Source: Celeribacter ethanolicus
Lineage (GTDB): Bacteria; Pseudomonadota; Alphaproteobacteria; Rhodobacterales; Rhodobacteraceae
DNA length: 64,000 nucleotides
Direction: 5' to 3'
Assembly (NCBI RefSeq): GCF_001550095.1
Contig: NZ_LRUC01000006.1
Span: forward strand, 62,001 to 126,000
Positions 16,908-25,588 of the stretch are shown piece after piece. Numbering within the stretch: position 1 is the first letter of the stretch; the number at the start of each line of letters is the position of its first letter. A program made the translations under genes and the position numbers. Under the pieces are notes generated by a model, which was not told the DNA's origin, searched no databases, and worked only from the letters and a program-made list of their open reading frames with translations.

Positions 16908-18278
16908 ATGTCCATTCCTCAATCCGGCGGCGGCCCGATCGAAAGCTATGACGACCTCGTTGGGTATTTCGAAGAGGGCTGCAAGCCCAAGGATCAGTGG
17001 AAGATCGGCACCGAGCACGAGAAGTTCGGCTATTGCGAAGATAAGCTCATGCCTCTGCCCTATGCGGGCGAGCGTTCGATCAAGGCGATCCTCGAAGGCT
17101 TGCAGGACCGCTACGGCTGGAACCCGATCTTCGAGGGTGAATATCTCATCGGGCTTGAACTCAACGGCGCGAATATCTCGCTTGAGCCGGGCGGGCAACT
17201 GGAGCTTTCCGGCGCGCCCTTGGACAACATCCACCAGACCTGCGACGAGGTGAACGAGCATCTCAAGGAAGTGCATACGGTGGCCGACGAGATCGGCGCG
17301 CGGTTCATCGGGCTCGGCATGGCGCCGACCTGGACCCATGAAGACATGCCGCTGATGCCCAAGGGGCGTTACAAGCTGATGGATTCCTATATGGCGACCG
17401 TGGGGGAGACCGGCAAAGACATGATGCGCCGCACCTGCACCGTGCAGGTGAACCTCGATTTCGCCTCAGAGGCCGACATGGTGCAGAAATTCCGCACCGC
17501 TCTGGCGCTGCAACCCGTGGCGACCGCTCTGTTTGCCAATTCGCCTTTCAAGGAGGGCAAGCTCAACGGTCATAAATCCTGGCGGTCGCGCATCTGGCGT
17601 CACCTCGACGCGTCGCGCACCGGCATGCTGCCCTTCGTGTTCGAGGACGGCATGGGGTTTGAGCGCTACGTCGAATACGCCCTCGATGTGCCGATGTATT
17701 TCGTCTACCGCGACGGTAAATATATCAACGCGCTGGGCCAGTCCTTCCGCGATTTCCTCAAGGGCGAACTGCCCGCGATGCCGGGCGAAAAGCCGACGAT
17801 GTCCGACTGGGCCGATCATCTCACGACGCTCTTCCCGGAAGCCCGGATCAAGAAATACATGGAAATGCGCGGTGCCGATGGCGGCCCGTGGCGTCGTCTC
17901 TGCGCGCTTCCGGCCTTCTGGGTCGGGCTGATGTACGATCAGGCCGCGCTCGATGCGACCACCGACCTGATCAAGGGCTGGACTCCCGAATTCCGCGAGG
18001 AGCTGCGGGTGGCCGCCTCCGTCGATGGGCTTCAGGCCGAGGTGGCTGGCGTCAGGATGCTCGATCTGGCGCGCGAATGCGTGGCGATTGCCGAAAGCGG
18101 CCTAAAGGCGCGCGGGCGCGCGGGCGCGGGCGGCATGGTGCCGGACGAGACCCATTTTCTCAATGCGCTCAAAGACAGTATCGAAACCGGCCATTCCCCG
18201 GCGGCGGAACTGATCGAGCGGTTCAACAGCGACTGGAATGGCGACGCGTCAAAGGTCTTCGGCGAATATTCCTATTGA
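16908..18278 (+). CDS. gshA: glutamate--cysteine ligase (plant/alphaproteobacterial type)
   Basis: 456-residue ligase making gamma-glutamylcysteine, the first step to glutathione. It matches the GCS2-family form shared by alphaproteobacteria and plants: FKIGTEHEKFG-like opening (residues 25-35, WKIGTEHEKFGY), ISLEPGGQLELSGAP, and TCTVQVNLDFASE. Length is typical. Preceded by a 90-bp gap and followed by a strong terminator, so it is probably a single-gene transcript. Confidence 0.95.
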   Translation: MSIPQSGGGPIESYDDLVGYFEEGCKPKDQWKIGTEHEKFGYCEDKLMPLPYAGERSIKAILEGLQDRYGWNPIFEGEYLIGLELNGANISLEPGGQLELSGAPLDNIHQTCDEVNEHLKEVHTVADEIGARFIGLGMAPTWTHEDMPLMPKGRYKLMDSYMATVGETGKDMMRRTCTVQVNLDFASEADMVQKFRTALALQPVATALFANSPFKEGKLNGHKSWRSRIWRHLDASRTGMLPFVFEDGMGFERYVEYALDVPMYFVYRDGKYINALGQSFRDFLKGELPAMPGEKPTMSDWADHLTTLFPEARIKKYMEMRGADGGPWRRLCALPAFWVGLMYDQAALDATTDLIKGWTPEFREELRVAASVDGLQAEVAGVRMLDLARECVAIAESGLKARGRAGAGGMVPDETHFLNALKDSIETGHSPAAELIERFNSDWNGDASKVFGEYSY

Positions 18279-18304
18279 AAAAGGGGCCGGCAGGCCCCTT
18301 TTCC
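18279..18304. terminator. bidirectional intrinsic terminator between gshA and the DUF805 gene
   Basis: AAAAGGGGCC GGCA GGCCCCTTTT: perfect 10-bp stem with a 4-nt loop, immediately after the gshA stop. T-runs flank both sides, so it can end gshA (+) and the convergent DUF805 gene (-). Confidence 0.9.
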
Positions 18305-18306
18305 TT

Positions 18307-18762
18307 TTACTGGCGAGTGACCGAAGGGATCGCACTGTCTTCATAGGACAGGGGACCGCCCTCTCCCGAGATCGGATCGGGGCCGAACCGGTTCGGCCCT
18401 GTGGTGCCGCGGCTGACCAGCCAGATGAAGAGGACGATGGGGCCGACCAGCGGAATGAGCACGAGCCAGTACCACCAGCCCGATTTGTCACGGTCATGCA
18501 GGCGGCGGACCAGAGCGGAAATGCTGGGCAGGAACAGGGCGAGCGAAACGATCGGATAGAAGATCACGATGTCGGAGGTGCGCAAGAAGCTCCCCGGCTC
18601 GCTGACCTGAGTCTGGCCGAAAAGTGTCAGGTCGATGATGCTCGCGATGATACTGACGAGAAAGACGAAAAGTGCCCACCACCAATATTCCGCCCGCCGC
18701 GCGCGGCCGGAAAAGGTGACGTATTTCTGAAAGCAAATTTTGACGGAGTCGATGAATGTCAT
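18307..18762 (-). CDS. DUF805 family membrane protein (copy 1)
   Basis: 151 residues. DUF805 signature: FQKYVTFSGRARRAEYWWW at the N-terminus and RRLHDRDKSGWWYWLVLIPLVG near the middle, with about four membrane segments. Function of the family is unknown. I start at ATG 18762 (MTFIDSVKICF) because AAGGGACAG precedes it; a longer frame reaches 18816. A second, shorter-spaced relative lies just upstream on the same strand, suggesting an old tandem duplication. Confidence 0.85.
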   Translation of the reverse strand: MTFIDSVKICFQKYVTFSGRARRAEYWWWALFVFLVSIIASIIDLTLFGQTQVSEPGSFLRTSDIVIFYPIVSLALFLPSISALVRRLHDRDKSGWWYWLVLIPLVGPIVLFIWLVSRGTTGPNRFGPDPISGEGGPLSYEDSAIPSVTRQ

Positions 18763-18870
18763 GGAGCTGTCCCTTGTTGTTTTCATCAGTCTTCGGTCAA
18801 CCGGAGTGTGAAACAAGGGGAAATTATGCCGGGAAACAGACGCTCACTCTCCCGGGGCCTTTATGCCGCA

Positions 18871-19386
18871 TCACCCGTTCTGGCCAAGCACCTGACGCCG
18901 GTAATACTCGTGTATTTCCTGCCGGCGGGCTTCCTCGAATTCCTCCGAATGGGCTTGTCCGGCCTCCGGAATGCGCATCAGGGCGGCATAACCGGACTGG
19001 GCGGAACTGCCTGAAAACCGGTCTTTGGGCCGCGCGCCGCCACCATTTTCGCGATCGCCCCAGCTATTGCGATGCGGCTCTGACGGCAGCACGTAGAAGA
19101 TCAGCAGAATGATCGGGCCGACGATGGGGGCGAAGGAGATGAAAAACCAGAGTCCTGAACGCCCGATGTCGTGCAATCGCCGGATGGTCATCGACAGGTT
19201 GGGGATGATGTTCAGGAGCCAGAACCAGATCAGAAGTGTGCCCCCCTTGGCCAGATCCAGCGCGAGCAGGAGCGTGACGAGCGCGTAATAGGCTGCAAAC
19301 CACCAGAATTCCGAACGCGAGGCGCGCCCCGAGAAGTTGAAAGCTCTGAAATAGCCGTTTTCTACGGCTTTTAACGGACCGGCCAT
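18871..19386 (-). CDS. DUF805 family membrane protein (copy 2)
   Basis: 171 residues with the DUF805 landmarks FRAFNFSGRASRSEFWWF and IRRLHDIGRSGLWFFISFAP, about four membrane segments and an extra charged C-terminal tail of roughly 55 residues (EEFEEARRQEIHEYYRRQ) absent from copy 1. ATG 19386 has GGGGG 6 bp upstream. Same strand as copy 1, separated by 108 bp; the two proteins share fold but are clearly diverged. Confidence 0.85.
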   Translation of the reverse strand: MAGPLKAVENGYFRAFNFSGRASRSEFWWFAAYYALVTLLLALDLAKGGTLLIWFWLLNIIPNLSMTIRRLHDIGRSGLWFFISFAPIVGPIILLIFYVLPSEPHRNSWGDRENGGGARPKDRFSGSSAQSGYAALMRIPEAGQAHSEEFEEARRQEIHEYYRRQVLGQNG

Positions 19387-19471
19387 ACTGTCCCCCGACA
19401 CATCGTTACAGGATGAAATTCGGTGCGGATTCGGGCGGGAATGCGGCGTTGATCGTGCGATTTTGGGAAAA

Positions 19472-20065
19472 TCAGCCCTTTTGCCCGATCTTCGTTTCCG
19501 TTCCGGCCTTGAGCCGTGCGATGTTCTCGCGGTGCTTGTAGAAAATCAGCGCCGTCAGCACGAGCACCAGAAGCGCGCCGTACAGAGGATAGAAAAATGC
19601 CGTGTAGATCGGCGCCATCAGCGCCGCGACCAGTGCCGAGAGGCTCGAATACCGGGTGATCACCGCCACCAGCAGCCATGTGCCACAGGCCAGAAGCCCG
19701 GCAGGGAAACTCAGCGCCAACAATGTGCCGAGGAAAGTCGCAACGCCCTTACCGCCTTTGAAACGCAGGAACACCGGGTAGAGATGCCCGAGCATGGCGA
19801 AGAGCCCGGCGATCCCCGCCGCCGGTTCCCCCACGAGCATTCGTGCCAGAACCACCGCCAGCGCGCCTTTGCCGCTGTCGCCCAGAAGGGTGAGAAATGC
19901 CGCAAGCTTGTTGCCGGTGCGCAAAACATTCGTTGCGCCGATGTTGCCCGAGCCGATCTTGCGCAGATCGCCAAGGCCAAAGAGCCGCGCCATGACGATG
20001 CCAAAGGGGATCGAGCCGAGGAGATAGGCCAAAATGGCGGTAAAGATCAGCATCAGAAGCGTCAT
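19472..20065 (-). CDS. plsY: glycerol-3-phosphate acyltransferase PlsY
   Basis: 197-residue membrane acyltransferase that uses acyl-phosphate to make lysophosphatidic acid. The three family motifs are intact: [19 protein letters not shown] and [11 protein letters not shown], plus the C-terminal [17 protein letters not shown]. About five membrane segments. It is the last gene of the leftward pyrB-orf-orf-pyrC-plsY series, 45 bp after pyrC. PlsC for the next acylation is at 60293-61033. Confidence 0.95.
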   Translation of the reverse strand: MTLLMLIFTAILAYLLGSIPFGIVMARLFGLGDLRKIGSGNIGATNVLRTGNKLAAFLTLLGDSGKGALAVVLARMLVGEPAAGIAGLFAMLGHLYPVFLRFKGGKGVATFLGTLLALSFPAGLLACGTWLLVAVITRYSSLSALVAALMAPIYTAFFYPLYGALLVLVLTALIFYKHRENIARLKAGTETKIGQKG

Positions 20066-20110
20066 CAGGTTTTCCGTGGTTCAAATACTCAAATCGCGTC
20101 AGCGGAAGGC

Positions 20111-21376
20111 TCAGCCCTCGAAGACCCGCATGCCATCGACCCAGGTGCCCTTCACCTTGCCTTGCATCTTGGCGCCGTCAAAGGGGGTATTTTTCGATTT
20201 CGATTTGAGCGTGAAGCGATCCATCACAAAAGGCGCATCCGGGTCGAACAGCACAAGATCGGCGGGCGCGCCTTCGACGAGACGCCCACTGGCGAGTCCC
20301 AATCGTTTCGCAGGATTGAGCGCCATGGCACGGAACAGCTCCGGCAGGGTCAGTTGACCTGCATGATAAAGCCGCATCGCGGCAGGCAGCAGCGTTTCGA
20401 GCGCCACAGCCCCGGAGGCGGCTTCTTCAAACGGCAGGCGTTTGCTTTCCTCGTCCTGCGGCGTGTGCATCGAGGAGATGACGTCGATCAGCCCGGAGGC
20501 CACGGCCTCGACCATCGCCAGACGGTCGTCCTCGGAGCGCAGAGGCGGCTTCACCTTGAAGAAGGTGCGATAATTGCCGACGTCCAGCTCATTGAGCGTC
20601 AGGTGATGGATCGACACGCCTGCGGTGACGTCAAAGCCATTCTGTTTCGCCCGCTCCAGCGCCGGAAGAGCGCGGGCGGTGGTGATCTGGTCGAAGTGAT
20701 AGGAGACATTGGTCATCTCAATGAGCGCCAGATCGCGATCGAGCCCCATGCGTTCGGCCATGGGCGACACGGCTGGAAGACCGCGCAGAGCTGCGAATTT
20801 GCCAGAGGTCGCAGCGGCGCCGTTCGACAGGCCCGGCTCTTGCGGATGCCCGATCACCAGTGCACCGGTGGATTTCGCATAGGTCAGGGCGCGTTGCAAA
20901 ACCTTGGTGTCAGCGACCACATGATCGCAATCGGTAAAGGCCACCGCGCCCGCATCGCGCATAAAGCCGATCTCGACCATCTCACGCCCTTCACGTCCCT
21001 TGGTCAGCGCCGACATGTGTTTGACCTTGACCACCGCGTCAGAGGCTGCGCGGCGCTGGACGAATTCCAGAACCTCGGGGCTGTCGATGGCGTTCATCGT
21101 ATCGGGGCGGGTGATCATCGTCGTGACCCCGCCCGCCGCCGCCGCACGCCCTGCGGAGGCAAAGCTTTCCTTGTGCCGCTCACCCGGTTCCGAGACTTTC
21201 ACCCCCAGATCGACGATCCCCGGCGCAAGACAAAGGCCCCCGCAGTCAATGCTCTCGCCCATCGGCGGCTTGCCTGTGCCGCGCTCGGCAATCATCGGGC
21301 CTTCGACACGAAGCCAGCCGATCTCATCGGTCATCGCCTCGGGGTCGATCAGTCGGGCATTGGTGAAAATGGTCAT
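20111..21376 (-). CDS. pyrC: dihydroorotase-like protein (PyrC'), metal site degenerate
   Basis: 421-residue amidohydrolase-fold protein of the dihydroorotase family. The metal-binding HxH after beta-strand 1 is replaced: DLGVKVSEPG at residues 56-65 has Gly58 and Lys60 where DxHxH is expected. The catalytic Asp of the usual TDHAPH-type motif is also lost (SSMHTPQ, Met303). It is therefore probably not catalytic, like the PyrC' subunits that support aspartate transcarbamoylase assembly in pseudomonads. Its place in the pyrB operon fits that role; an active dihydroorotase should exist elsewhere. The ATG overlaps the upstream stop by 4 bp. Confidence 0.88.
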   Translation of the reverse strand: MTIFTNARLIDPEAMTDEIGWLRVEGPMIAERGTGKPPMGESIDCGGLCLAPGIVDLGVKVSEPGERHKESFASAGRAAAAGGVTTMITRPDTMNAIDSPEVLEFVQRRAASDAVVKVKHMSALTKGREGREMVEIGFMRDAGAVAFTDCDHVVADTKVLQRALTYAKSTGALVIGHPQEPGLSNGAAATSGKFAALRGLPAVSPMAERMGLDRDLALIEMTNVSYHFDQITTARALPALERAKQNGFDVTAGVSIHHLTLNELDVGNYRTFFKVKPPLRSEDDRLAMVEAVASGLIDVISSMHTPQDEESKRLPFEEAASGAVALETLLPAAMRLYHAGQLTLPELFRAMALNPAKRLGLASGRLVEGAPADLVLFDPDAPFVMDRFTLKSKSKNTPFDGAKMQGKVKGTWVDGMRVFEG

Positions 21377-21888
21377 ACTGAGCCTTTCTGGATGTCACGG
21401 ATCAGCCCGTAGATGGAGCGGGCGTCGTGAATAAGCGAAAACGAGGGCGTGCTGTCGAACCGGTCTCCGACGATCGGTTCGGCGCGCCCGCGAAACAGGA
21501 TGGTGCCGGGGTCCTCGCCGTCGAACTCGACACCCAGCGAGGGGCGCAGATCGAGCGCCAAAAGGGTTTTGCCGGCGAATGGCAGATCATTGGCAAAGAA
21601 GGCACGGCGGGTGGTGAGGGAATACCATGTGCGCCGGGCGATGAAGGGCCCGATCAGCATCGGCCCGAGTGCGACCAGAAGACCCGCGACGAAATGAATG
21701 AGGCCAAAGAGCCAGAAATCGCCCGCACGATAGGCCATCACCATCCAGAACAGCGCGAAGGCGGCAAAGATCACGCCGAAAAAGGCAAAGGGCAGGGCGG
21801 GGCCACGCCACTGGATGCGCAAATCCGGCTGTCCCTGCCAGAGCACCCGCTCATTGGGAAACAGGATATCGCCCCAGCCCTCGGTCAT
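21373..21888 (-). CDS. membrane protein with PH-like domain, in the pyrimidine operon
   Basis: 171 residues. Two membrane segments (about 31-52 and 62-84) follow an N-terminal NERVLWQGQPD stretch; the C-terminal part (TWYSLTTRRAFFANDLPFAG ... GTILFRGRAEP) resembles bacterial PH-like (bPH2/YdbT-type) domains, where 'Y.LT.RR' is usual. Function unknown. It overlaps pyrC by 4 bp downstream and the next gene by 4 bp upstream, so it is tightly coupled to pyrimidine genes. Confidence 0.82.
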   Translation of the reverse strand: MTEGWGDILFPNERVLWQGQPDLRIQWRGPALPFAFFGVIFAAFALFWMVMAYRAGDFWLFGLIHFVAGLLVALGPMLIGPFIARRTWYSLTTRRAFFANDLPFAGKTLLALDLRPSLGVEFDGEDPGTILFRGRAEPIVGDRFDSTPSFSLIHDARSIYGLIRDIQKGSV

Positions 21889-22412
21889 CCGCCGATCCAG
21901 ACAAAGGCCGCGACGAAGAGCGCGAGGAAGATCAACACGACGGTGGCCACCATGCCGGATATGCGCGCTGCGGATTTCGGCGGTTTGCCCTGCGCCAGTC
22001 GACCCTTGGCGCTTTCCGTCTCGATTCCAACAACAGGCGGCAGGTCGATGGGCATGCCATAGCGACCGATCAACGCAAAAGGCGGCTCCGGCGACAGGCG
22101 GGTGTCCTTGTCATTGAGGCCCGTCGAATAGAGCATCACAACGACACCTGTGAGCGCGTCGAGCCTGGCGGCGTCCTCGCCAATGTCGAACCCGCTGGCT
22201 TCGCCGAGATAGCGGGCAAAACCATAGTCCTTCATCGCGGCCAGATCGAACCATTCCACCGCCTCTGTCGCGGGTGGGGTCCAGAGGCCAAGCGCCTCGG
22301 CAAAACTCGCGGACGAGATCAGATCGGTGTTCAAATCCTCCACCGGCCCGTCATAGGACAGGACCCAGACATAGCGTCCGCCGCCGTTCGGAATGTCCTC
22401 GGGTTGGTTCAA
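21885..22412 (-). CDS. tail-anchored protein of unknown function, in the pyrimidine operon
   Basis: 175 residues. The soluble N-terminal part (about 1-145) has no motif I recognise ([17 protein letters not shown], then [20 protein letters not shown]); the last 22 residues form one membrane helix ([22 protein letters not shown]), so the protein is probably anchored by its C-terminus. The start overlaps the pyrB stop by 4 bp, and the stop overlaps the next gene. Confidence 0.8.
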   Translation of the reverse strand: MNQPEDIPNGGGRYVWVLSYDGPVEDLNTDLISSASFAEALGLWTPPATEAVEWFDLAAMKDYGFARYLGEASGFDIGEDAARLDALTGVVVMLYSTGLNDKDTRLSPEPPFALIGRYGMPIDLPPVVGIETESAKGRLAQGKPPKSAARISGMVATVVLIFLALFVAAFVWIGG

Positions 22413-23368
22413 ACCATGACCCCCTTGTCGGCCTCGCGCGATGCCCGAAGGTTGCGGGCCAGCAAATCCATCGCCGCCATGCGCACGGCGACCCCCATTT
22501 CGACCTGTTCCTGAATGACCGAGCGATTGATGTCGTCGGCGATGGTGCCGTCGATTTCGACGCCGCGGTTCATCGGCCCGGGGTGCATGACGATGGCGTC
22601 CGGTTTGGCATGCGCCAGTTTCTCGGCGTCCAATCCGTAACGATAGAAATATTCGCGCTCAGACGGGATGAATCCGCCGTCCATGCGCTCTTTTTGCAGG
22701 CGAAGCATCATGACCACATCGACGTCCTTGAGCCCCTCGGCCATGTCGTCGTAAATCTCACAGCCAAACTCACGGAACTGCTGCGGCACCAGAGTGGGCG
22801 GGCCGACAAGGCGCACGCGGTTTTCCATCTTGCCCAGCAGGATCAGGTTCGAGCGCGCGACGCGTGAGTGGGTGACATCGCCGCAAATCGCGATGTTGAG
22901 GCGATGCAGCCGCCCCTTGGCGCGGCGGATCGTCAGGGCATCGAGCAGGGCCTGCGTCGGGTGTTCGTGTTTGCCGTCGCCTGCGTTCAGCACGGCGCAG
23001 TTGACCTTTTGCGACAAAAGATCGACCGCCCCGGAATGCGGGTGCCGCACCACCAGAAGGTCGGGATGCATGGCGTTGAGCGTCAGGGCGGTGTCGATCA
23101 GGGTCTCGCCCTTCTTGATCGAGCTGGCCTGCATCGACATGTTCATCACATCCGCGCCAAGCCGTTTGCCCGCCAGTTCGAAAGACGACTGGGTCCGCGT
23201 CGAGTTCTCGAAGAACATGTTGATCTGGGTGAGCCCCCGAAGCGCGTCGGCGTGTTTTTCCGACTGCCGGTTCAGATCGACATAACGCTCTGCCACGTCG
23301 AGCACGGCTGTGATCTCGTCGGGGTGAAGCGGCTCGATCCCCAAAAGGTGTTTTTGCCGGAATGCCAT
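22409..23368 (-). CDS. pyrB: aspartate carbamoyltransferase catalytic subunit
   Basis: 319-residue transcarbamoylase forming carbamoyl-aspartate in pyrimidine synthesis. The carbamoyl-phosphate site [15 protein letters not shown] is present, followed by [12 protein letters not shown] and the C-terminal [14 protein letters not shown] start at ATG 23368 ([10 protein letters not shown]), preceded by GGGGG; the frame stays open to 23425 but that would include the promoter. First gene of a five-gene leftward series. Confidence 0.96.
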   Translation of the reverse strand: MAFRQKHLLGIEPLHPDEITAVLDVAERYVDLNRQSEKHADALRGLTQINMFFENSTRTQSSFELAGKRLGADVMNMSMQASSIKKGETLIDTALTLNAMHPDLLVVRHPHSGAVDLLSQKVNCAVLNAGDGKHEHPTQALLDALTIRRAKGRLHRLNIAICGDVTHSRVARSNLILLGKMENRVRLVGPPTLVPQQFREFGCEIYDDMAEGLKDVDVVMMLRLQKERMDGGFIPSEREYFYRYGLDAEKLAHAKPDAIVMHPGPMNRGVEIDGTIADDINRSVIQEQVEMGVAVRMAAMDLLARNLRASREADKGVMV

Positions 23369-23396
23369 GGTGCCCCCTTCTGGTATCTTTGACCCG

Positions 23397-23425
23397 CTTA
23401 TAGAAAGCTGCGCCGGAGCGGGCAA
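23397..23425 (-). promoter_or_regulatory. sigma-70-type promoter for pyrB
   Basis: On the - strand TTGCCC (23425-23420), 17-bp spacer, TATAAG (23402-23397). The implied start near 23390 gives a leader of about 22 nt before the pyrB ATG, so no room for an attenuator. It sits in the 117-bp gap shared with the divergent UDG gene. Confidence 0.55.
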
Positions 23426-23485
23426 TGCGCGTTATCGTGCTCACGAGTGATTTACCTCTGCGGGTCCCGCCTGTAGCTTGGCCTC

Positions 23486-24292
23486 ATGGAGACTCAGATC
23501 GACTATTGGCAGGCGCACGCTCTGTTGGAGTGGCAGGTGGACCTCGGCGTGACCGAGGCCATCATGGATGCGCCGGTCAATCGCTATGAATTGCCAGATC
23601 ACAAGCCGAAATCCGCGAAGGCGCAGGCTGCCAGACAGGCCGGGCAGGCTCCGGTCAATCCGGGGCCGAAACCCTCGCGTGCTGAAGAGGGTATCGAGAT
23701 CGCATCCCGGCTTGCAAAGGGCGCGACCTCTCTGGAGGCTCTGCGGGAGGCGCTGGCGGGGTTCGAGCATTGCGATCTGAAACGCGGCGCGCGCAATCTG
23801 GTGTTCTCGGACGGCAATCCCAAGGCGCGTGTGATGATCGTCGGCGAAGCACCGGGACGGGACGAGGACATTCAGGGGAAACCGTTCGTCGGACGCTCGG
23901 GGCAGCTTCTCGACAAGATGTTCGCGGCGATCGGCATGGATCGCCACTCACCCGACAGCGAACACGGCCTCTACATCACCAACCCGATCCCGTGGCGCCC
24001 GCCGGAGAACCGCGATCCGACGCCCGCCGAGATTGCCATGCTGAAACCGTTTCTCATCCGCCATATCGAGCTGGCCGATCCGGATGTGATCGTGCTCATG
24101 GGCAACTGGGCCTGCACCGCGTTGCTTGGCCGTGCGGGGATCACCCGGCTTCGGGGCAACTGGCAGACGGTGCTGGGCAAGCCCGCCATGCCGATGACCC
24201 ATCCGGCCTATCTGTTGCGCAACCCGATTGCCAAACGCGACGCCTGGGCCGATCTCCTGGACATTCAGGCCCGGCTCAGAGGTGCATCATGA
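23486..24292 (+). CDS. family-4-like uracil-DNA glycosylase lacking most Fe-S cysteines
   Basis: 268 residues. The UDG superfamily core is clear: GEAPGRDEDIQGKPFVGRSG (118-139) and a late HPAYLLR motif. In family 4 enzymes four Cys hold a 4Fe-4S cluster. Here only Cys96 remains; the partner positions read Phe93, Trp170 (PIPWRPP) and Leu186. So it should not carry the usual cluster. An N-terminal extension of about 85 residues (rich in Ala, Lys, Pro) precedes the core. Role in removing uracil from DNA is likely but not assured. First gene of UDG-lysE-moaB, each joined by 4-bp overlaps. Confidence 0.82.
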   Translation: METQIDYWQAHALLEWQVDLGVTEAIMDAPVNRYELPDHKPKSAKAQAARQAGQAPVNPGPKPSRAEEGIEIASRLAKGATSLEALREALAGFEHCDLKRGARNLVFSDGNPKARVMIVGEAPGRDEDIQGKPFVGRSGQLLDKMFAAIGMDRHSPDSEHGLYITNPIPWRPPENRDPTPAEIAMLKPFLIRHIELADPDVIVLMGNWACTALLGRAGITRLRGNWQTVLGKPAMPMTHPAYLLRNPIAKRDAWADLLDIQARLRGAS

Positions 24293-24918
24293 TCGTCGAT
24301 CCGCTGACGCTTGCGGCCTTTCTTCCCGCTGCTCTGGCGCTCAACCTGACGCCGGGGGCGGATATGATGTTTTGTCTGGCGCAAGGGCTCCGGGGCAATC
24401 GCAAGGCTGCCGTCGCCGCGAGCGCCGGGATTTCTGCGGGCTCCCTCGTCAACGTGACCCTCGCGGGGCTCGGCCTGGGGGCGTTGGTGGCCGCCAGCCC
24501 GCATCTGTTTGCAACGATCCGTTGGATCGGGGTCGCCTATCTGGTCTGGCTTGCGATCCGCACCCTGCGCAGCCCGCATGAGGTCGGAACCACGGGAAAG
24601 GCGATGAAATCCCCGGCGCGGGCGTTTCGCGAGGGGTTTTTCGTCAATGTCTCGAACCCGAAAGTGATCCTGTTCATCCTTGCTTTCATTCCGCAATTCG
24701 TCGACCCGGAACGCGGCAGTGTTCTGGCTCAATTCCTCATGTTCGGCGCGGTGATCTCGCTCGGCGGCTTTTTCATCAACGCCGCCGTCGGCTGGTTCGC
24801 CGTGGGCCTGGGCGGCGTTTTGGCACGCAGTCCGCGCGCTGAACGTCTGTTACGCTATCTTTCCGCATCCGTTTTCGGATTGCTCGCCCTGAAACTCGCC
24901 ACGGAGCGCCGCGCATGA
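24289..24918 (+). CDS. LysE/RhtB family amino-acid exporter
   Basis: 209-residue inner-membrane exporter with six membrane segments. The family signature LNLTPGADMMFCLAQGLRGN is at residues 18-37, followed by GISAGSLVN and the SNPKVILFILAFIPQFV segment. Exported substrate (a neutral or basic amino acid) cannot be told. Start overlaps the UDG stop by 4 bp and the stop overlaps moaB. Confidence 0.9.
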   Translation: MIVDPLTLAAFLPAALALNLTPGADMMFCLAQGLRGNRKAAVAASAGISAGSLVNVTLAGLGLGALVAASPHLFATIRWIGVAYLVWLAIRTLRSPHEVGTTGKAMKSPARAFREGFFVNVSNPKVILFILAFIPQFVDPERGSVLAQFLMFGAVISLGGFFINAAVGWFAVGLGGVLARSPRAERLLRYLSASVFGLLALKLATERRA

Positions 24919-25457
24919 GCCGCATTGACGACAGCCTCGACTTCATTCCCGTCCGCATCGCCGTGCTGACCGTGTCAGATACGCGCACGCTTGCGGATGA
25001 CAAGTCCGGCGACACTCTGGTGAAGATGATCGAAGAGGCAGGGCATAAACTCGCAGATCGCAGGGTCGTCACCGATGATCGCCCGCTGATCCGCCACACG
25101 CTTCAGGCGTGGATCGAGGACAAGGGCGTCGATGTTGTGATCTCCACAGGCGGCACCGGGCTGACCGGGCGCGATGTCACCGTTGAGGCGCATCGTGATG
25201 TCTATGAAAAAGAAATCGACGCTTTCGGCACGGTCTTCACAATTGTGTCCATGCAGAAAATTGGCACCTCCGCCATTCAGTCGCGCGCCACAGGCGGCGT
25301 TGCCGGTGGCACCTATCTCTTTGCGCTTCCGGGCTCTACAGGGGCCTGCAAGGATGCGTGGAACGAGATTCTGAAGTTCCAGCTCGATTATCGCCATCGC
25401 CCCTGCAATTTCGTGGAAATCTTCCCGCGGCTCGAAGAGCACAAACGCCGTAAGTGA
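24915..25457 (+). CDS. moaB: molybdenum cofactor biosynthesis protein B
   Basis: 180-residue MoCF-fold protein expected to adenylylate molybdopterin. It has VLTVSDTRT near residue 18, the substrate loop ISTGGTGLTGRDVT and the conserved LPGSTGACKDAW. Length fits MoaB. Its start overlaps the exporter gene stop. The synthase genes moaD and moaE are at 11.5-12.2 kb, in a separate operon. Confidence 0.93.
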   Translation: MSRIDDSLDFIPVRIAVLTVSDTRTLADDKSGDTLVKMIEEAGHKLADRRVVTDDRPLIRHTLQAWIEDKGVDVVISTGGTGLTGRDVTVEAHRDVYEKEIDAFGTVFTIVSMQKIGTSAIQSRATGGVAGGTYLFALPGSTGACKDAWNEILKFQLDYRHRPCNFVEIFPRLEEHKRRK

Positions 25458-25588
25458 CCAACATTCCCGTGAGGTGACGAAAAAGCGCGTCGGGTTTTCC
25501 AATTCCCAACGTATGATGTCCATTCACAGGTGCGACAGTTTCGTCCGCTTTCCAGAACCACAGCCAGGCCAGCCAAGGGTTTCCCTGA

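Noticed and set aside
18826-19014. 62-codon + strand frame with AAGGGG upstream of its ATG
   Set aside because: It overlaps the C-terminus of DUF805 copy 2 on the other strand, and its sequence has no recognisable feature.
19463-21412. 649-codon open frame on the + strand opposite plsY and pyrC
   Set aside because: Shadow of two recognisable genes on the - strand.
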